Below, in pieces: positions 7,888 to 15,489 of a stretch of DNA of 64,000 nucleotides. A program made the position numbers and the translations under genes. The DNA comes from an uncultured Helicobacteraceae bacterium (GTDB taxonomy: Bacteria > Campylobacterota > Campylobacteria > Campylobacterales > Helicobacteraceae). The stretch's first letter is position 1. Each line of letters starts with the position of its first letter. The notes under the pieces were generated by a model, which searched no databases, was not told the origin of the DNA, and saw only the letters and a program-made list of their open reading frames with translations. The DNA lies in assembly GCA_910578285.1 (NCBI GenBank), contig CAJTQL010000003.1:1-64000 (forward strand), in the 5' to 3' direction.

Positions 7888-8619
7888 GTGAATGAGCAAG
7901 AAATTTTAGAAACTTTCAAAATAATTACTAAATATTACGAAGAATGCCTTAAAGATTATGGTGTAAAATCTATAAAATTAAAAGATTCAAAGGGAAATTA
8001 CACCAAAGATGCTTTAGTTCTTGTATATTTGGCACGAAACTATCCAAATACAAAAGCAATTTCAAAGACAGAATTAACAGATTTTGTAAGAAAATTTTAT
8101 CCCGATGTGAGTGATGTGCAACAAGCAAGGCATTTAAGCAAACAAGGCGGATATAATATTATTTCGGGCACAAGAGGAGATATAGGGCAGAAGATTCCAG
8201 CAGGATACTATCAACTTATCACGTTAGAAAAACCTTATCTTTCATTCAAACCAAATAGAAGAAACGGAATAGAATCTGCAGATTTTGAAGAATTGAAAAA
8301 GGAATATGATTATAAATGTGCGACTTGTGGAAGCGTGGAGGGAAAACCTCACAATATTCGCAAAAATGAGATTACAAAATTACAAGAGGGACATATGAAT
8401 CCGAGCCTACCGCTAGAAATTGGCAATATTATCCCCCAATGCCAAGTGTGTAACCGACCTGATAGGGATAGATGGATTTATGATAAAACAGGGAGAGTGA
8501 TAGAAATAGCCGATTCTGATGATGGCAAAAGAGTGGTTGAAAAATATTTTAAAAGAGTAAGCACACATACAAAGGAATATTTTTTAGAATTTTTGAAAAA
8601 GCTTTTGAAATTGAGATGA
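7888..8619 (+). CDS. HNH-type restriction endonuclease
   Basis: A 243-aa protein starting at GTG 7888 (TAAGG just upstream). The C-terminal half has a zinc-ribbon/HNH arrangement: C144-x2-C147, then EGHMN (H169), N180, and C185-x2-C188-N. This is the beta-beta-alpha-metal fold used by many type II restriction enzymes. The N-terminal half (1-130) is probably the DNA-recognition part and is unlike anything I can name. It lies 14 bp after the methylase gene, which supports assignment as its cognate nuclease. It is intact by frame and motif. Confidence 0.8.
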   Translation: MNEQEILETFKIITKYYEECLKDYGVKSIKLKDSKGNYTKDALVLVYLARNYPNTKAISKTELTDFVRKFYPDVSDVQQARHLSKQGGYNIISGTRGDIGQKIPAGYYQLITLEKPYLSFKPNRRNGIESADFEELKKEYDYKCATCGSVEGKPHNIRKNEITKLQEGHMNPSLPLEIGNIIPQCQVCNRPDRDRWIYDKTGRVIEIADSDDGKRVVEKYFKRVSTHTKEYFLEFLKKLLKLR

Positions 8620-8636
8620 TTAAATAAGGAACTCCA

Positions 8637-9047
8637 ATGCGCTACTTCATCGGCATAGCATCAAAAAATCATATTCAAATAGGACAAGCAGGGGGATTTT
8701 GCCAACTCTGCCACGGCAAAGCCGCGCCGCTTAAAAGAATGAAGCAAAATGATAAAATCATCTATTATAGCCCAAAGCTTACTATGGAATCTAAAGAGCC
8801 TTATCAAGCTTTCACTGCACTAGGCGAAATCGCAGATGAAAATGTGTATCAAGTGGAGATGTTTAAGGGCTTCTTTCCTTTTAGGCGCAATGTGCTATGG
8901 AGTGAAATTAAGCGAGAATGCCCTTTAAGCGTGGCAAAGACACACCAAGAGTGGAAAGCATACGCAAGCAAACTACGTTTTGGGCATTTTGAAGTCTCTA
9001 AAGAGTTTTTTTACTTCCTCGCAGAATATATGACAAAGGATTCTTAA
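8637..9047 (+). CDS. EVE-domain (UPF0310) protein
   Basis: A 136-aa single-domain protein. The family pattern is clear: MRYFIGIASKNH at the start, a GFCQLCHGK loop, the DKIIYYSPK strand, then AFTALGEIAD and the later PFRRNVLW segment. EVE domains are related to YTH and PUA domains and bind modified bases in DNA or RNA; stand-alone copies often sit near restriction or defence genes, as here. It begins 17 bp after the endonuclease and its TAA overlaps the next ATG by one base, so all four genes from 6941 to 9304 can be one operon. Its ligand is unknown. Confidence 0.85.
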   Translation: MRYFIGIASKNHIQIGQAGGFCQLCHGKAAPLKRMKQNDKIIYYSPKLTMESKEPYQAFTALGEIADENVYQVEMFKGFFPFRRNVLWSEIKRECPLSVAKTHQEWKAYASKLRFGHFEVSKEFFYFLAEYMTKDS

Positions 9048-9304
9048 TGCAAACTACAATCTGTCAAAGTTGCGGTATGCCTCTCACTTCAAAAGAGCAA
9101 ATGGGGCTAGAAAAAGATGGAAGCGTGAGTTTTGATTATTGCAAGTATTGCTATGAAAAAGGCGAATTTATCCATAAAGTCTCACTGCAAGAGTATATAC
9201 AAATGTGCTCAATATATGGCGCACAAGCGGGAATGAGCAATGAACAATTCAAGGCATACTGCACAAAATTATTCCCGACACTCAAAAGGTGGCAAACGTC
9301 TTAA
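9047..9304 (+). CDS. Small zinc-ribbon protein
   Basis: 85 aa. Four cysteines form a treble-clef or zinc-ribbon knuckle: CQSCGMPL at residues 6-13 and CKYCYEKG at 32-39. A helical segment (QEYIQMCSIYG...MSNEQFKAYC) follows. This matches the putative zinc-ribbon family often annotated as a transcriptional regulator relative. One-base overlap (TAATG) with the EVE gene indicates translational coupling. No DNA-binding evidence is visible. Confidence 0.75.
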   Translation: MQTTICQSCGMPLTSKEQMGLEKDGSVSFDYCKYCYEKGEFIHKVSLQEYIQMCSIYGAQAGMSNEQFKAYCTKLFPTLKRWQTS

Positions 9305-9454
9305 GCTTCAATTTTGACCCGCCCCATAACCTAATCCGCTTTTGACTTTTGGGGCTTATGGATACGAATCAAAGACTTTTAGCTTTGTAGATTCTGTCTT
9401 TTATAGAATCTCAAGCTTTACTCCCTGGTGGCGCAATCATAGCACCATTCAGCT

Positions 9455-9957
9455 TTAGCCCTTTGGCTTAGAAAATTGCGTGGTGTCTATCCCCTCTAAT
9501 TGCAGCAAGGCTATCTTTTTGTCAATGCCTCCAGCGTAGCCCGTGAGATTCCCATTTGCGCCTATCACCCTATGGCAAGGCACGAGAATAGAAATCTCAT
9601 TGCGCCCCACCGCGCCGCCTATGGATTGAGCAGACATTTTGTTTAAGTCCCTTTTTGCAACGATTTGCCCATAGGTTGTCGTTTTTCCATAAGGGATTTG
9701 GCAGAGAATCTCCCACGCTTCGTTTTGAAAGGGCGAACCTCTAAAATAAAGCGGCAGAGTGAAGTTTGGCTCTTTGCCTCTAAATACACATCAAGCCATC
9801 GTTTGACATCGGTAAAAAGCGGGATTTCTTGGTAGATATGCTCTTTTTGCCGAGTAAAATATTTTTGTCCCATAAACCATAAACCACTCAAGCCTTCATC
9901 ACTTGCGGACAAAACAATCTCCCCAAGCGGCGATTGATAAGAACTCAAATATCGCAT
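9455..9957 (-). pseudogene. ogt: Methylated-DNA-protein-cysteine methyltransferase, frameshifted
   Basis: An O6-alkylguanine DNA repair protein. The N-terminal part (MRYLSSYQSPLGEIVLSASDEG) reads from ATG 9957. The C-terminal part in another frame has PYGKTTTYG, the helix-turn-helix segment MSAQSIGGAVGRN and the alkyl-acceptor site PCHRVIG, ending in GGIDKKIALLQLEG. Joining the frames needs one extra base in the short A run near 9778 (GAGGCAAAGAG on the coding strand). This gives a normal 167-aa protein with no other defect. As sequenced, the active-site cysteine would not be made from the N-terminal start. It may be a recent mutation or a base-calling error. Confidence 0.85.
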
Positions 9958-10056
9958 TCCACAGCTCCTTCAATCATCTTGCCATAAAGCAAAATATTTC
10001 TGCAATGATATATAAATTTATAAACTCCAAGCGATTGTAAATTTTCCAAACCCCCT

Positions 10057-10087
10057 TTGACAAACACCAAGTATCAGGCTTTATAAT
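10057..10087 (+). promoter_or_regulatory. Sigma-70 type promoter of the MFS gene
   Basis: TTGACA (10057-10062) and TATAAT (10082-10087) with a 19-bp spacer, 33 bp before the ATG at 10120. Both hexamers are perfect; the spacer is slightly long. Confidence 0.65.
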
Positions 10088-10119
10088 TTGAATTTTTATA
10101 TTAAAGCTAAGGATTCCAA

Positions 10120-11221
10120 ATGATAAAAACAAATCCTCTTTTGCTCCCTACGCTAATGCTTGGTGTATTTGCGCTTTTGAGTATGGAGCTTGGAATTATG
10201 GGCGTGTTGCCTATCGTGGCGGAAGTCTATAATGTGAGTGTTGCAGACGCGGGGTGGGTTGTGAGTATTTTTGCACTCATTGTTGCACTTGTCGCGCCGA
10301 TTTTACCCCCGCTTTTGACGAAGTATGACGCAAAGAAAGTCCTTCTTACTTGTTTGCTTGTCTTTAGCGTTAGTTCGTTTTTGGCAGCCTTTTGCACAAA
10401 TTTTATTGTGTTGCTTAATCTTGCGCGCAATTCCAGCGTTTTTTCACCCTATCTTTTGCGCCTTTGCCTTTAGTATGACAGCGGATTCTGTCCCACACAA
10501 CGAGTCCCCAAAGGCAATCGCAAAGGTTTTTATCGCTGTCTCTGCGGGTATGACGCTTGGGGTGCCGCTTACTAGCTTTATCGTAAGCAATACAAGCCTT
10601 GAAATGTCTTTTATCTTTTTTGGTGCGCTTAATGCCCTAAGCCTCCTTGCCACACTTGCATTTATTCCAAGTCAAAAGCAAGAGCAAAAAGCCGCGCAAA
10701 AAGAGCAATTTAAGGTGTTGGCAAAGCCCATAGTGTGGGTTTCTGTCATTGTTGTAATGCTTCTTAATGGCGCAATGTTTGGCTTTTATAGCTATATGAG
10801 TGAGTTTTTGCTCAATTTCACACAGGTTTCTTTTAACCTCATCAGCGCACTTTTGCTTATCTATGGGCTAAGCAATATCATCGGCAATTTCATCGCGGGC
10901 AAAAGCCTTGTGAGTGCGCCCAATGCGACTTTAAGAATCGTGCCTTTAAGCCTCATTGCATTATATGTCGCGCTCTTTTTTGGCGGGGGCAATGCTTGGG
11001 GCGCGAGTGTGATTCTCATCATTCTTGGAATCTTTGCGGGAGTTGGCAACAATATGGCGCAATTTGTTGTAACCTCACCTATCCCAGAGGCAAAGGAACT
11101 TGCAAATGGGCTTTTCATCAGTGCTGCAAATATCGGAATCACACTTGGCACTTCGCTGTGCGGGTTGTTTCTGCCGTTGCGCTCGAACAAAAGCTCGAGC
11201 TCATGCTGCCCTTTGGGGTGA
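10120..11221 (+). pseudogene. MFS drug/sugar exporter (AraJ-like), frameshifted
   Basis: A 12-segment major facilitator transporter in pieces. The first frame (ATG 10120) covers segments 1-3, including MELGIMGVLPIVAE and the LTKYDAKKVLL loop. Near 10421-10426 an extra base (CTTAATCTTG instead of CTTATCTTG) moves the protein to a second frame, which carries segments 4-11 (RAIPAFFHPIFCAFAF ... NIGITLGTSLCG). A second shift near 11160, one base short, would be needed to reach a final membrane segment in a third frame (LMLPFGVILAPLFAIAVGAF). Two independent frameshifts behind a good promoter suggest real decay rather than one sequencing error. Confidence 0.8.
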
Positions 11222-11628
11222 TTCTCGCGCCGCTATTTGCCATTGCGGTGGGCGCTTTTGCCGTTGTGCTCACATCGCGTGGTATCGATATGGTGCTCGA
11301 TTCCTCCTTTGCGCTCTTTGGGCAGCGCGACAAGGCAAAAATGCGTGCCGAAGAAATCGCCGCGCTCGTGAGCGCCGAGCTCCCCGCCCTGCTTGCCGAG
11401 CTCTCACAGCTCGAACGCATCATCGCGCAAACGCACGCCCAGCGCCTGATTACGTTTGATATGAGCTTTCGCGACTATCAGCTCGCGTGCGCGCGCGCCC
11501 AGAGCACCGAGACGACACGCGCGCTTGACGGCATCAATGCGCTTTGGGGCAAGAGGTTGCAAACCCAAACGATGGACGATGTCAAAGCGATTTTGCAGGG
11601 CGAACACACGGGAATCTTGCAATGGTGA
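11161..11628 (+). pseudogene. Membrane segment plus cytoplasmic tail, 5'-less reading frame
   Basis: Open frame without a start of its own (ATG 11203 has no ribosome site). It encodes one hydrophobic segment (PFGVILAPLFAIAVGAFAVV), then about 115 soluble, Ala- and Glu-rich residues likely to be helical, ending at TGA 11628. The hydrophobic segment could be helix 12 of the upstream transporter after a frameshift. The long tail is unusual for that family, and the DNA becomes more G+C-rich here. The alternative is that it is the 3' remnant of a different membrane-protein gene joined at the edge of an acquired block. I do not recognise the tail. Confidence 0.5.
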
Positions 11629-11652
11629 TTCCGCCATTGCGCGGGATTTGCG

Positions 11653-12744
11653 CTAGTCAACCAAGTGCAGCAAATGCCCATAGCCCTCTTTTTCCATCTC
11701 CTCTTTGGGGACAAACCGCAACGAGGCGCTGTTGATGCAATAGCGCATACCGCCCGCCTCTTTGGGTCCGTCGTCAAACAAATGCCCCAAATGCGCATTG
11801 CCCGCGTGGCTACGCACCTCTGTGCGAATCATGCCAAAGCTCTTGTCGGTGTGCTCTTGCAGGCGCGTACCCGCAATGGGTTGGGTGAAGCTAGGCCAGC
11901 CCGTGCCGGAATCGAACTTGTCTTTTGACGAAAACAGCGGCTCGCCTGTGGTGATGTCGACGTAGATTCCCTTTTTGTGGTTATCCCAATACTCGTTCCT
12001 AAAAGCAGGTTCTGTTCCGTTTTTCTGTGTAACATGGTATTGTAAATCGGTGAGATTCTTGCGCAATTCTATATCGCTAGGGGCTTTGTAATCCTTTTTC
12101 CAAATATGCACCAAGCTCGAATCTGTCGCCTTTTCTGCCAATGCAAATTTGTCTTTGCCAATATGACAATAGCCGTCTGGATTCTTGTCGAGATATTTTT
12201 GGTGATATTCTTCAGCTTTATAATAATGTTCTAAAGGCTTGAGCTCAATCATAATTTTTTGCCCCGCATAGTTTTGGGCGAGCTGTTCAAGCGAACGTTG
12301 TGCAATGTCCTTATCTTGACTATCAACATAATAAATCCCTGTGCGATATTGCGTCCCTTTATCGTTTCCTTGTCGATTCAGCGATGTCGGGTCGATGATT
12401 TTATAATACATCTCGAGGATAAAGGGCAGACTCACAATCGTGGGGTCATAAACGACACGTACTGTCTCGGCGTGGTTTGTGTTGCGATAGACGACATCTT
12501 CGTAGCGCGGATTTTGCGTGTGTCCATTCGCATAGCCAACGTCGGTTGCTACCACGCCCTTGATGGAGCTAAAGTATTTCTCAACACCCCAAAAGCAGCC
12601 GCCTGCAAGATAGATTTCTTTTGTGTTCATCGTGTCCTCCGATTTGAATTGAACCGCCGCATCTTTGCTTGATGTGCTGTTTGTGAGTGAGTATGCAACA
12701 GCAAGCAGCAGGAAAACGGCGCATAGAATCGTGATTTGTTTCAT
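11653..12744 (-). CDS. msrAB: Bifunctional methionine sulfoxide reductase MsrA-MsrB, exported
   Basis: A 363-aa fusion that reduces both S- and R-methionine sulfoxide in exported proteins. Residues 1-22 form a signal peptide. The MsrA domain follows, with its GGCFWGVEKYF catalytic cysteine near residue 50. The MsrB domain has the DSGTGWPSF, HAGNAHLGHLFDDGP and RYCINSASLRF motifs; the last carries the catalytic cysteine. MsrB here lacks the CxxC zinc pairs, as in many fused forms. ATG 12744 is preceded by AAGGAAA. The gene faces the MFS remnant tail-to-tail with a 24-bp gap. Confidence 0.93.
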   Translation of the reverse strand: MKQITILCAVFLLLAVAYSLTNSTSSKDAAVQFKSEDTMNTKEIYLAGGCFWGVEKYFSSIKGVVATDVGYANGHTQNPRYEDVVYRNTNHAETVRVVYDPTIVSLPFILEMYYKIIDPTSLNRQGNDKGTQYRTGIYYVDSQDKDIAQRSLEQLAQNYAGQKIMIELKPLEHYYKAEEYHQKYLDKNPDGYCHIGKDKFALAEKATDSSLVHIWKKDYKAPSDIELRKNLTDLQYHVTQKNGTEPAFRNEYWDNHKKGIYVDITTGEPLFSSKDKFDSGTGWPSFTQPIAGTRLQEHTDKSFGMIRTEVRSHAGNAHLGHLFDDGPKEAGGMRYCINSASLRFVPKEEMEKEGYGHLLHLVD

Positions 12745-13081
12745 TGTTTTTCCTTTTTTGCATGCGCAGTCTATCTGTTTTTACCAAATCAAAAGTAACG
12801 CGCAATGATTCCAAAAATTTCAGCATTTTTAAGCGATGGGGCGCATAGAATGTTTTGTGGTTGTAAAAAGGAGATAAGATGGGGCACAAAATGCCGGGCG
12901 TTCATGCACAGCTTGTGGGCTTTGATTTGGGCATTTGCGTGCTCATTGTGAGGGTTTGCCAAAGCAATCTAACGTCTCTGAATTCTGCACGATTGATTGC
13001 CGCGAGGCTTCAGCTTTCGCAATGATGAGCGGGGGATAAAAAGAATCCCACTCGTCATTGCGAGCACTGCGAAGCAGACAG
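12745..13081. other. Intergenic region with a degenerate repeat element
   Basis: Holds the upstream region of msrAB and a worn copy of the intergenic repeat: CATTGTGAG near 12945, GATTGCCGCGAGG, CGCAATGATGAG near 13019-13030 and a perfect CGTCATTGCGAG at 13053-13064. No credible ORF is present. Confidence 0.6.
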
Positions 13082-14299
13082 CTATGCTCTTGCGCTAAAC
13101 AATTCGACATTGTTGTCGGCGACTTCGCCTTTGATGGCATCAATCACACTCTTAAGCTCTTTGTCAAGCTCTGTGAGCGGTTTCTCCGTGTCGCGCTTGT
13201 CTAGCGAACTTGTAATGATTTTCTGCAAATCCTGCACTTCAATGCCTGTGACGTCTGAAAGTGTTTGCAATGTGTTGCTATCCACCTCTTCTTGCAGCTT
13301 TGCGAGCTCGTCTGTGTCGAGCTTTTCATCCTCTTTTTTGTTTGCAACAACACTGCTGCTGCCTAGCGCGCTTCGTTCCTCGGGGCTTAGGGCGGCGAGG
13401 TTGCCGTCTTGCTGCTGCAACTTGCGCATGGCTTCTTGGCTCTTTTGCGCCTGTTCAAGCGCCGCTTTGCGCAGCTCGTCCATTGCCTCTGCGGCTCTGA
13501 AAAACGGGTCGACAATCGCCTGCAATTGGTCGGCAAAGCCGCTTGTGAGCGCGCCCATGACAAAATCATCGCCCGATTCTTGGCTCGCAGCCTGCATGCC
13601 AGCGATAGCGCTTTGGATTCGCACCTGCACATTGGCAATCGCTTCGCTCTCTGTCTCATATTCGCCCAGCCGCTCGAGCTTGCCATCTAGGTTTTTGTCT
13701 TTTTGAATCATCACATTCAGCGCATCTTCAATCGTCATGGGCTTGTTGCTATCAAAGCGTGCATCAAAAGACGCATAGCCGCTAATGGCGAGCTCAATAT
13801 CGGCGCTACCATCAAGCGCAAATTGCCCCGTGCTAAAAAGGGAATTTTTGAGGTTTTTCGTTTCTGCGCCGCTAATCCGACCATTTTTGTCAGAATCTGC
13901 GGCGAGATAGTTTTGGCGATACGCAACATCGCCAAACCAACCGCCAACAAAGGCTTCGGCGTTGCCATTGAGCCGCACAACGCCGTCTTGCCGTTGGTAG
14001 AAATCGCTCGAGCTAAAATGCGCTTGCAGCTTTGCAAAATTTTCTTGCGAGAGGCTTAGGCTAACGCGTGCGCCACTTTTTGGGTCATTGAACATCACCT
14101 GTGTGGTGCCTGAAGCGATGATATTGCTATCATTCACAAGAAACGCATTGTTCTGCCGCAACGCGCTTGCGCCGCTTAGTCCCTGCAGTCTGTCTCGCTC
14201 CTCTTCGCTTGCCAATGCGCTCGTGTCGCGGTTTTGCACCGTTGCTTGCATCGCCGAAAACACGGTGCCATTCAGTAGGCTGTATTGAGTCATTATCAT
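13082..14299 (-). CDS. EF-hand-containing protein of unknown function
   Basis: 405 aa, not recognised as a named family. Two calcium-loop motifs are visible: D135-S-D-K-N-G-R-I-S-G-A-E146, which fits the 12-residue EF-hand consensus exactly, and a near match at 201-213 (DKNLDGKLERLG then E). From about 270 the chain is helical and charged (EAMDELRKAALEQAQKSQEAMRKLQQQ), likely coiled coil, with another helical segment at about 330-400. There is no signal peptide or membrane segment. ATG 14299 has AAAGGAA upstream. The gene stands alone and is intact. A structural or calcium-sensing role is possible but not shown. Confidence 0.75.
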   Translation of the reverse strand: MIMTQYSLLNGTVFSAMQATVQNRDTSALASEEERDRLQGLSGASALRQNNAFLVNDSNIIASGTTQVMFNDPKSGARVSLSLSQENFAKLQAHFSSSDFYQRQDGVVRLNGNAEAFVGGWFGDVAYRQNYLAADSDKNGRISGAETKNLKNSLFSTGQFALDGSADIELAISGYASFDARFDSNKPMTIEDALNVMIQKDKNLDGKLERLGEYETESEAIANVQVRIQSAIAGMQAASQESGDDFVMGALTSGFADQLQAIVDPFFRAAEAMDELRKAALEQAQKSQEAMRKLQQQDGNLAALSPEERSALGSSSVVANKKEDEKLDTDELAKLQEEVDSNTLQTLSDVTGIEVQDLQKIITSSLDKRDTEKPLTELDKELKSVIDAIKGEVADNNVELFSARA

Positions 14300-14343
14300 G
14301 GGGTTTCCTTTGTGTGTATTTTGCCTCTTATCCCCCTAGCGGG

Positions 14344-14631
14344 TTAGCGCCGATAATAAGGAATGTAAATCGTTGGTCGCCCTTCTTTGAGGGCTTGTCG
14401 GTGGTAGTAGAGGTTGCGCATATTCGCTGCATAGGCATAGTTGATTTTATAATACCCACCAACGATGTTGCTTTCCTCGTCTTTGCTAAGGAGCTTTGCC
14501 CCTTCGCTTTGCTCTGTAACCGCACCAGCACTTGCTATGGACAAGAGGTCTGTGTTCTCAAGCGAATCTGCAGCAAAAGCTGTTCCTCCAACGACGGCTG
14601 CTGCCGCTACACCAACAATAAACTTACGTAT
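14344..14631 (-). CDS. Small exported protein with an apparent ATA start and a double-glycine-like motif
   Basis: 95 aa if translation begins at ATA 14631. The codon lies 5 bp after a perfect AAGGAG. It is followed by a complete Sec signal peptide (RKFIVGVAAAAVVGGTAFA|AD). No ATG, GTG or TTG exists in frame between the upstream stop codon and the signal, so ATA is the only sensible start unless the codon is a mutated ATG. The mature part contains LLSKDEESNIVGG, resembling the double-glycine end of peptide-bacteriocin leaders, then a Tyr- and Arg-rich C-terminus (YYKINYAYAAN ... YIPYYRR). Function unknown. Confidence 0.6.
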   Translation of the reverse strand: MRKFIVGVAAAAVVGGTAFAADSLENTDLLSIASAGAVTEQSEGAKLLSKDEESNIVGGYYKINYAYAANMRNLYYHRQALKEGRPTIYIPYYRR

Positions 14632-14863
14632 TTCTGCTCCTTGAAGTGAAGTTAATCAGCTTCGGCAGCTCTTGCAAGCATATCTAAGCATTGATATTTT
14701 AGCAGCATAAAACTTAAATATTTTTGAAATTTTTGAGAAATTCCATTTTTTGTTTGCCATGTGTTTTTTTGGCGCTTGGTGTTGGCTTTTGGTCTCTTTG
14801 TGGGTTGCATGGAGTAGGGGAGAGTTGTATGATGGTGGATTCAGAAAATGATACTAGTTCCTA

Positions 14864-14892
14864 TTGACAAATATACAAAAAAAGACTATCAT
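14864..14892 (+). promoter_or_regulatory. Sigma-70 promoter of the DUF2325 gene
   Basis: TTGACA (14864-14869), a 17-bp spacer, and TATCAT (14887-14892), 32 bp upstream of ATG 14924. Confidence 0.65.
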
Positions 14893-14923
14893 GCAAATCG
14901 TTATTTATCTTAAAGGAGATTTG

Positions 14924-15244
14924 ATGTCTGTTCTTGTGATTGGTGGGGATGAAATCGTCCCGATTAAGGCTGTTTTGCATTCTTTGGGTTGCGAACTGAT
15001 TACGCATTGGGACGCGCGCAAAGAGAGCATTAACCATAAAAAGATTCCGCAAAGCACATCGTGCCTGATTTTGCTCACAAATTTTCTCAATCATAATACA
15101 ATGAAAAAGTTTCGCACAGAGGCAAAAAAGCGCAACATTCCGACAATCTGCTCGAAACGAAGCGCAAGCTGCGTGTATGGAGAATTTTGCAAAGTCTTTG
15201 GAACGCAATGTGAGGGTTGCGACAAACAATGTCAGAATCGCTAG
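14924..15244 (+). CDS. DUF2325 domain protein
   Basis: 106 aa. MSVLVIGGDEIVPIKAVLHSLGCELITHWDARK fits the DUF2325 family, whose members have a short nucleotide-fold-like beta-alpha core. Five cysteines are packed into the C-terminal 36 residues (CSKRSASCVYGEFC and CEGCDKQC), suggesting metal binding. The start is taken at ATG 14924 because AAAGGAG lies 5 bp upstream; an earlier frame start has no site. It has its own promoter and converges on the next gene with a 4-bp overlap of the stop ends. The role is unknown. Confidence 0.75.
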   Translation: MSVLVIGGDEIVPIKAVLHSLGCELITHWDARKESINHKKIPQSTSCLILLTNFLNHNTMKKFRTEAKKRNIPTICSKRSASCVYGEFCKVFGTQCEGCDKQCQNR

Positions 15245-15489
15245 GCAAGCCCTGCTTGCAGGTTTGCAAACATTTCTTGTGCTTTGTCCTCATCGCTAAA
15301 AGTTTCGAGGACGACCTTGCCACCCTCATGAATGAGCACAATGCTATATCGGATTCCGCCACGTTCGTTGTGTGCAACGAGCGTGTAGCCGATTATCTTT
15401 TCTGCTTTGACGCTTAGTTTTAGCAAATACTTATCTTTGGCTTCTCCATCAATCGGTGTTGCTTTGTCGTAATTGATGATACTGCTCAT
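15241..15489 (-). CDS. Small hypothetical protein
   Basis: 82 aa, unrecognised. It is predicted to be a compact beta-rich soluble domain (KYLLKLSVKAEKIIGYTLVAHNERGG, IRYSIVLIHEGGKVVLETF) ending with a short helix. It starts within the stop codon of the glycosyltransferase (ATGA overlap), which argues that it is real and translationally coupled. Confidence 0.65.
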   Translation of the reverse strand: MSSIINYDKATPIDGEAKDKYLLKLSVKAEKIIGYTLVAHNERGGIRYSIVLIHEGGKVVLETFSDEDKAQEMFANLQAGLA

